DNA of 64,000 bases from Flagellimonas flava (GTDB taxonomy: Bacteria > Bacteroidota > Bacteroidia > Flavobacteriales > Flavobacteriaceae). Below the pieces are notes generated by a model. It was not told the origin of the DNA and searched no databases. It was given only the letters and a program-made list of their open reading frames with translations. A program made the translations under genes and the position numbers. The DNA lies in assembly GCF_900129665.1 (NCBI RefSeq), contig NZ_FQWL01000007.1, positions 1 through 64,000 on the forward strand. The letters run 5' to 3'. Numbering within the stretch: the stretch's first letter is position 1; each line of letters opens with the position of its first letter. Shown in pieces: positions 62,807-64,000 of the stretch.

Positions 62807-64000
62807 TTAGATTGTTTCTGCGATTTCAAGTGCCTTGGTCAAGGCACCTAATTTATTATAGGTTTCCTGTAATTCTGTTGCTGGGTCCGAAGCGGCAACC
62901 AAACCGGCTCCGGCCTGGTAGTGCAATTTGTGGTTTTTACTCAAAAAGGTGCGGATCATTATCGCATGGTTAAAGTTGCCATTGAAGTCCATGAAACCTA
63001 TGGCTCCACCATAATAGGCCCTGCTCGTTTTTTCATACTTTTCTATGAGCTGCATGGCCATATGCTTTGGGGCACCACTCAGGGTACCAGCAGGGAATGT
63101 ATCGGCCACTACCTGCATGGTAGGACTTGTTTTTTTCTTTATGCCCGTAACTTTCGAGACCAAATGAATAACATGGGAAAAGTATTGGACCTCTCTGTAG
63201 GTTTCCACATTTACAGTGTTTCCGTTCCGACTTAGGTCGTTGCGGGCCAGATCTACCAGCATAACATGTTCGCTGTTCTCTTTTTCGTCTTGCGCCAGTT
63301 TTTTGGCTAGCTCGGCATCCTTCTCATCGTTGCCCGTACGCTTGTAGGTGCCGGCTATGGGATGAATTTCGGCCTTGCCATCCTTTACAATAAGCTGGGC
63401 CTCCGGCGAACTCCCAAATATTTTAAAATCCCCATAATCAAAATAAAACAGATACGGAGAAGGGTTAACCGAACGAAGTGCTCGGTACACATTGAATTCG
63501 TCGCCTTTGAAACCTTGGGAGAACCTACGGGATAGCACCAATTGGAAAACATCACCCCGTTGGCAATGTCTTTTGGCCAGGGCCACATGCTCCATATATT
63601 CTTCATCTTTTAGGTTGGATTGCGGTTCGCCTTCTTTGGAAAAATTATAAGTTGCAAAACTCCTCACTTGGAACAATTGGGCAATTTCGTCCACATTGCT
63701 TTCATTATTGTAACAATGAGCAAAGAGATAGGCCTCATTCTTGAAATGGTTGATTGCTATGATGTTCTGGTAGACGGCATAATAGATATCAGGGATTGCA
63801 ATTGAGTTTGGTTTCGACGAAATATCCACATCTTCAAAATAGCGTACTGCATCATAGGCCATATAACCAAACAAGCCATTGTTGATGAACTTAAACTCGT
63901 TGGAAGCTACCTCAAACCGTTTTCCAAATTCATGGATAACATCCGTAACATCAGTCTGGGAATCGATTACTGTTACTTCCTTTGTGCCATCAGGAAACCG
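62807..64000 (-). CDS. trpE: Anthranilate synthase component I (5' part cut by window)
   Basis: The frame is open from 62807 to the right edge, 398 codons, so about 60-80 N-terminal residues are missing. Chorismate-binding domain signatures: MLVDLARNDLSRNG, GTLSGAPKHMAMQLIE and AYYGGAIGFM. The feedback Trp-binding LLES-type segment lies outside the window. Makes anthranilate from chorismate with TrpG. The operon promoter and any leader peptide or T-box-like control lie beyond the edge. Confidence 0.95.
   Translation of the reverse strand, partial: RFPDGTKEVTVIDSQTDVTDVIHEFGKRFEVASNEFKFINNGLFGYMAYDAVRYFEDVDISSKPNSIAIPDIYYAVYQNIIAINHFKNEAYLFAHCYNNESNVDEIAQLFQVRSFATYNFSKEGEPQSNLKDEEYMEHVALAKRHCQRGDVFQLVLSRRFSQGFKGDEFNVYRALRSVNPSPYLFYFDYGDFKIFGSSPEAQLIVKDGKAEIHPIAGTYKRTGNDEKDAELAKKLAQDEKENSEHVMLVDLARNDLSRNGNTVNVETYREVQYFSHVIHLVSKVTGIKKKTSPTMQVVADTFPAGTLSGAPKHMAMQLIEKYEKTSRAYYGGAIGFMDFNGNFNHAIMIRTFLSKNHKLHYQAGAGLVAASDPATELQETYNKLGALTKALEIAETI

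Overview
The window looks like chromosome of a marine-type member of the family Flavobacteriaceae (Bacteroidota). I infer this from gene content and protein signatures, not from a database match: single-subunit valyl-tRNA synthetase and PEP carboxylase of flavobacterial type, a SusC-like outer-membrane barrel with a carboxypeptidase-like plug domain, a giant secreted HYR/Calx-beta surface protein, a lipoprotein with lamin-tail and spondin domains, LytS/LytTR signalling, a bacterial acyl-CoA-binding protein, weak Shine-Dalgarno signals and several TTG starts. I saw no rRNA, tRNA, insertion sequence, prophage or CRISPR array. About 59 protein genes are supported; those at both edges are cut by the window.

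Layout. 1-2690 (-): the N-terminal ~900 residues of a large secreted adhesin-like protein. 3140-17123: housekeeping genes (clpP, degenerate zinc-ribbon coiled coil, Nif3-like, lpxK, a TPR hybrid histidine kinase coupled to gapA, lipA, two ECF sigma factors with one anti-sigma factor, murB, an aminotransferase, and an aspartyl protease with a PDZ domain). 17174-22852: DUF1573 protein, valS, a heptamer tandem repeat, and a TonB-dependent-receptor-like barrel. 23063-36606: a long run of + strand accessory genes: LytS/LytTR pair, a GH109-like NAD-dependent glycosidase, a galactokinase-like GHMP kinase, a sugar-phosphate nucleotidyltransferase, an NTF2-like secreted protein with an ECF sigma factor, a YdeP/FdhF-type molybdoenzyme, a sterol-desaturase-family membrane hydroxylase, a Crp/Fnr regulator and the spondin lipoprotein. 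36676-41373 (-): rsfS-ftsH-LUD-cdsA-psd-acbp, a membrane-quality and phospholipid operon. 41455-57678: mixed housekeeping genes (birA, pyrE and NUDIX back to back, M14 peptidase, PAS kinase with REC protein, coaD, ddl, PASTA protein, rluD, yaaA, ppc, a UDG-like protein, a single-domain REC protein, M20 peptidase). 57709-64000 (-): a complete-order tryptophan operon trpE-G-D-C-F-B-A, with trpE cut at the right edge.

The most interesting block is 24839-28151. The three genes could release an N-acetylhexosamine (GalNAc by analogy with GH109), phosphorylate it at C1 and activate it to a nucleotide sugar, making a compact salvage route next to a two-component system. Other points worth a look are a C4 zinc-ribbon protein that lacks all four cysteines, three consecutive hairpins in front of ppc, a 60-bp heptamer array, and a lipoprotein built from two lamin-tail and two spondin-like segments beside a Crp/Fnr gene.
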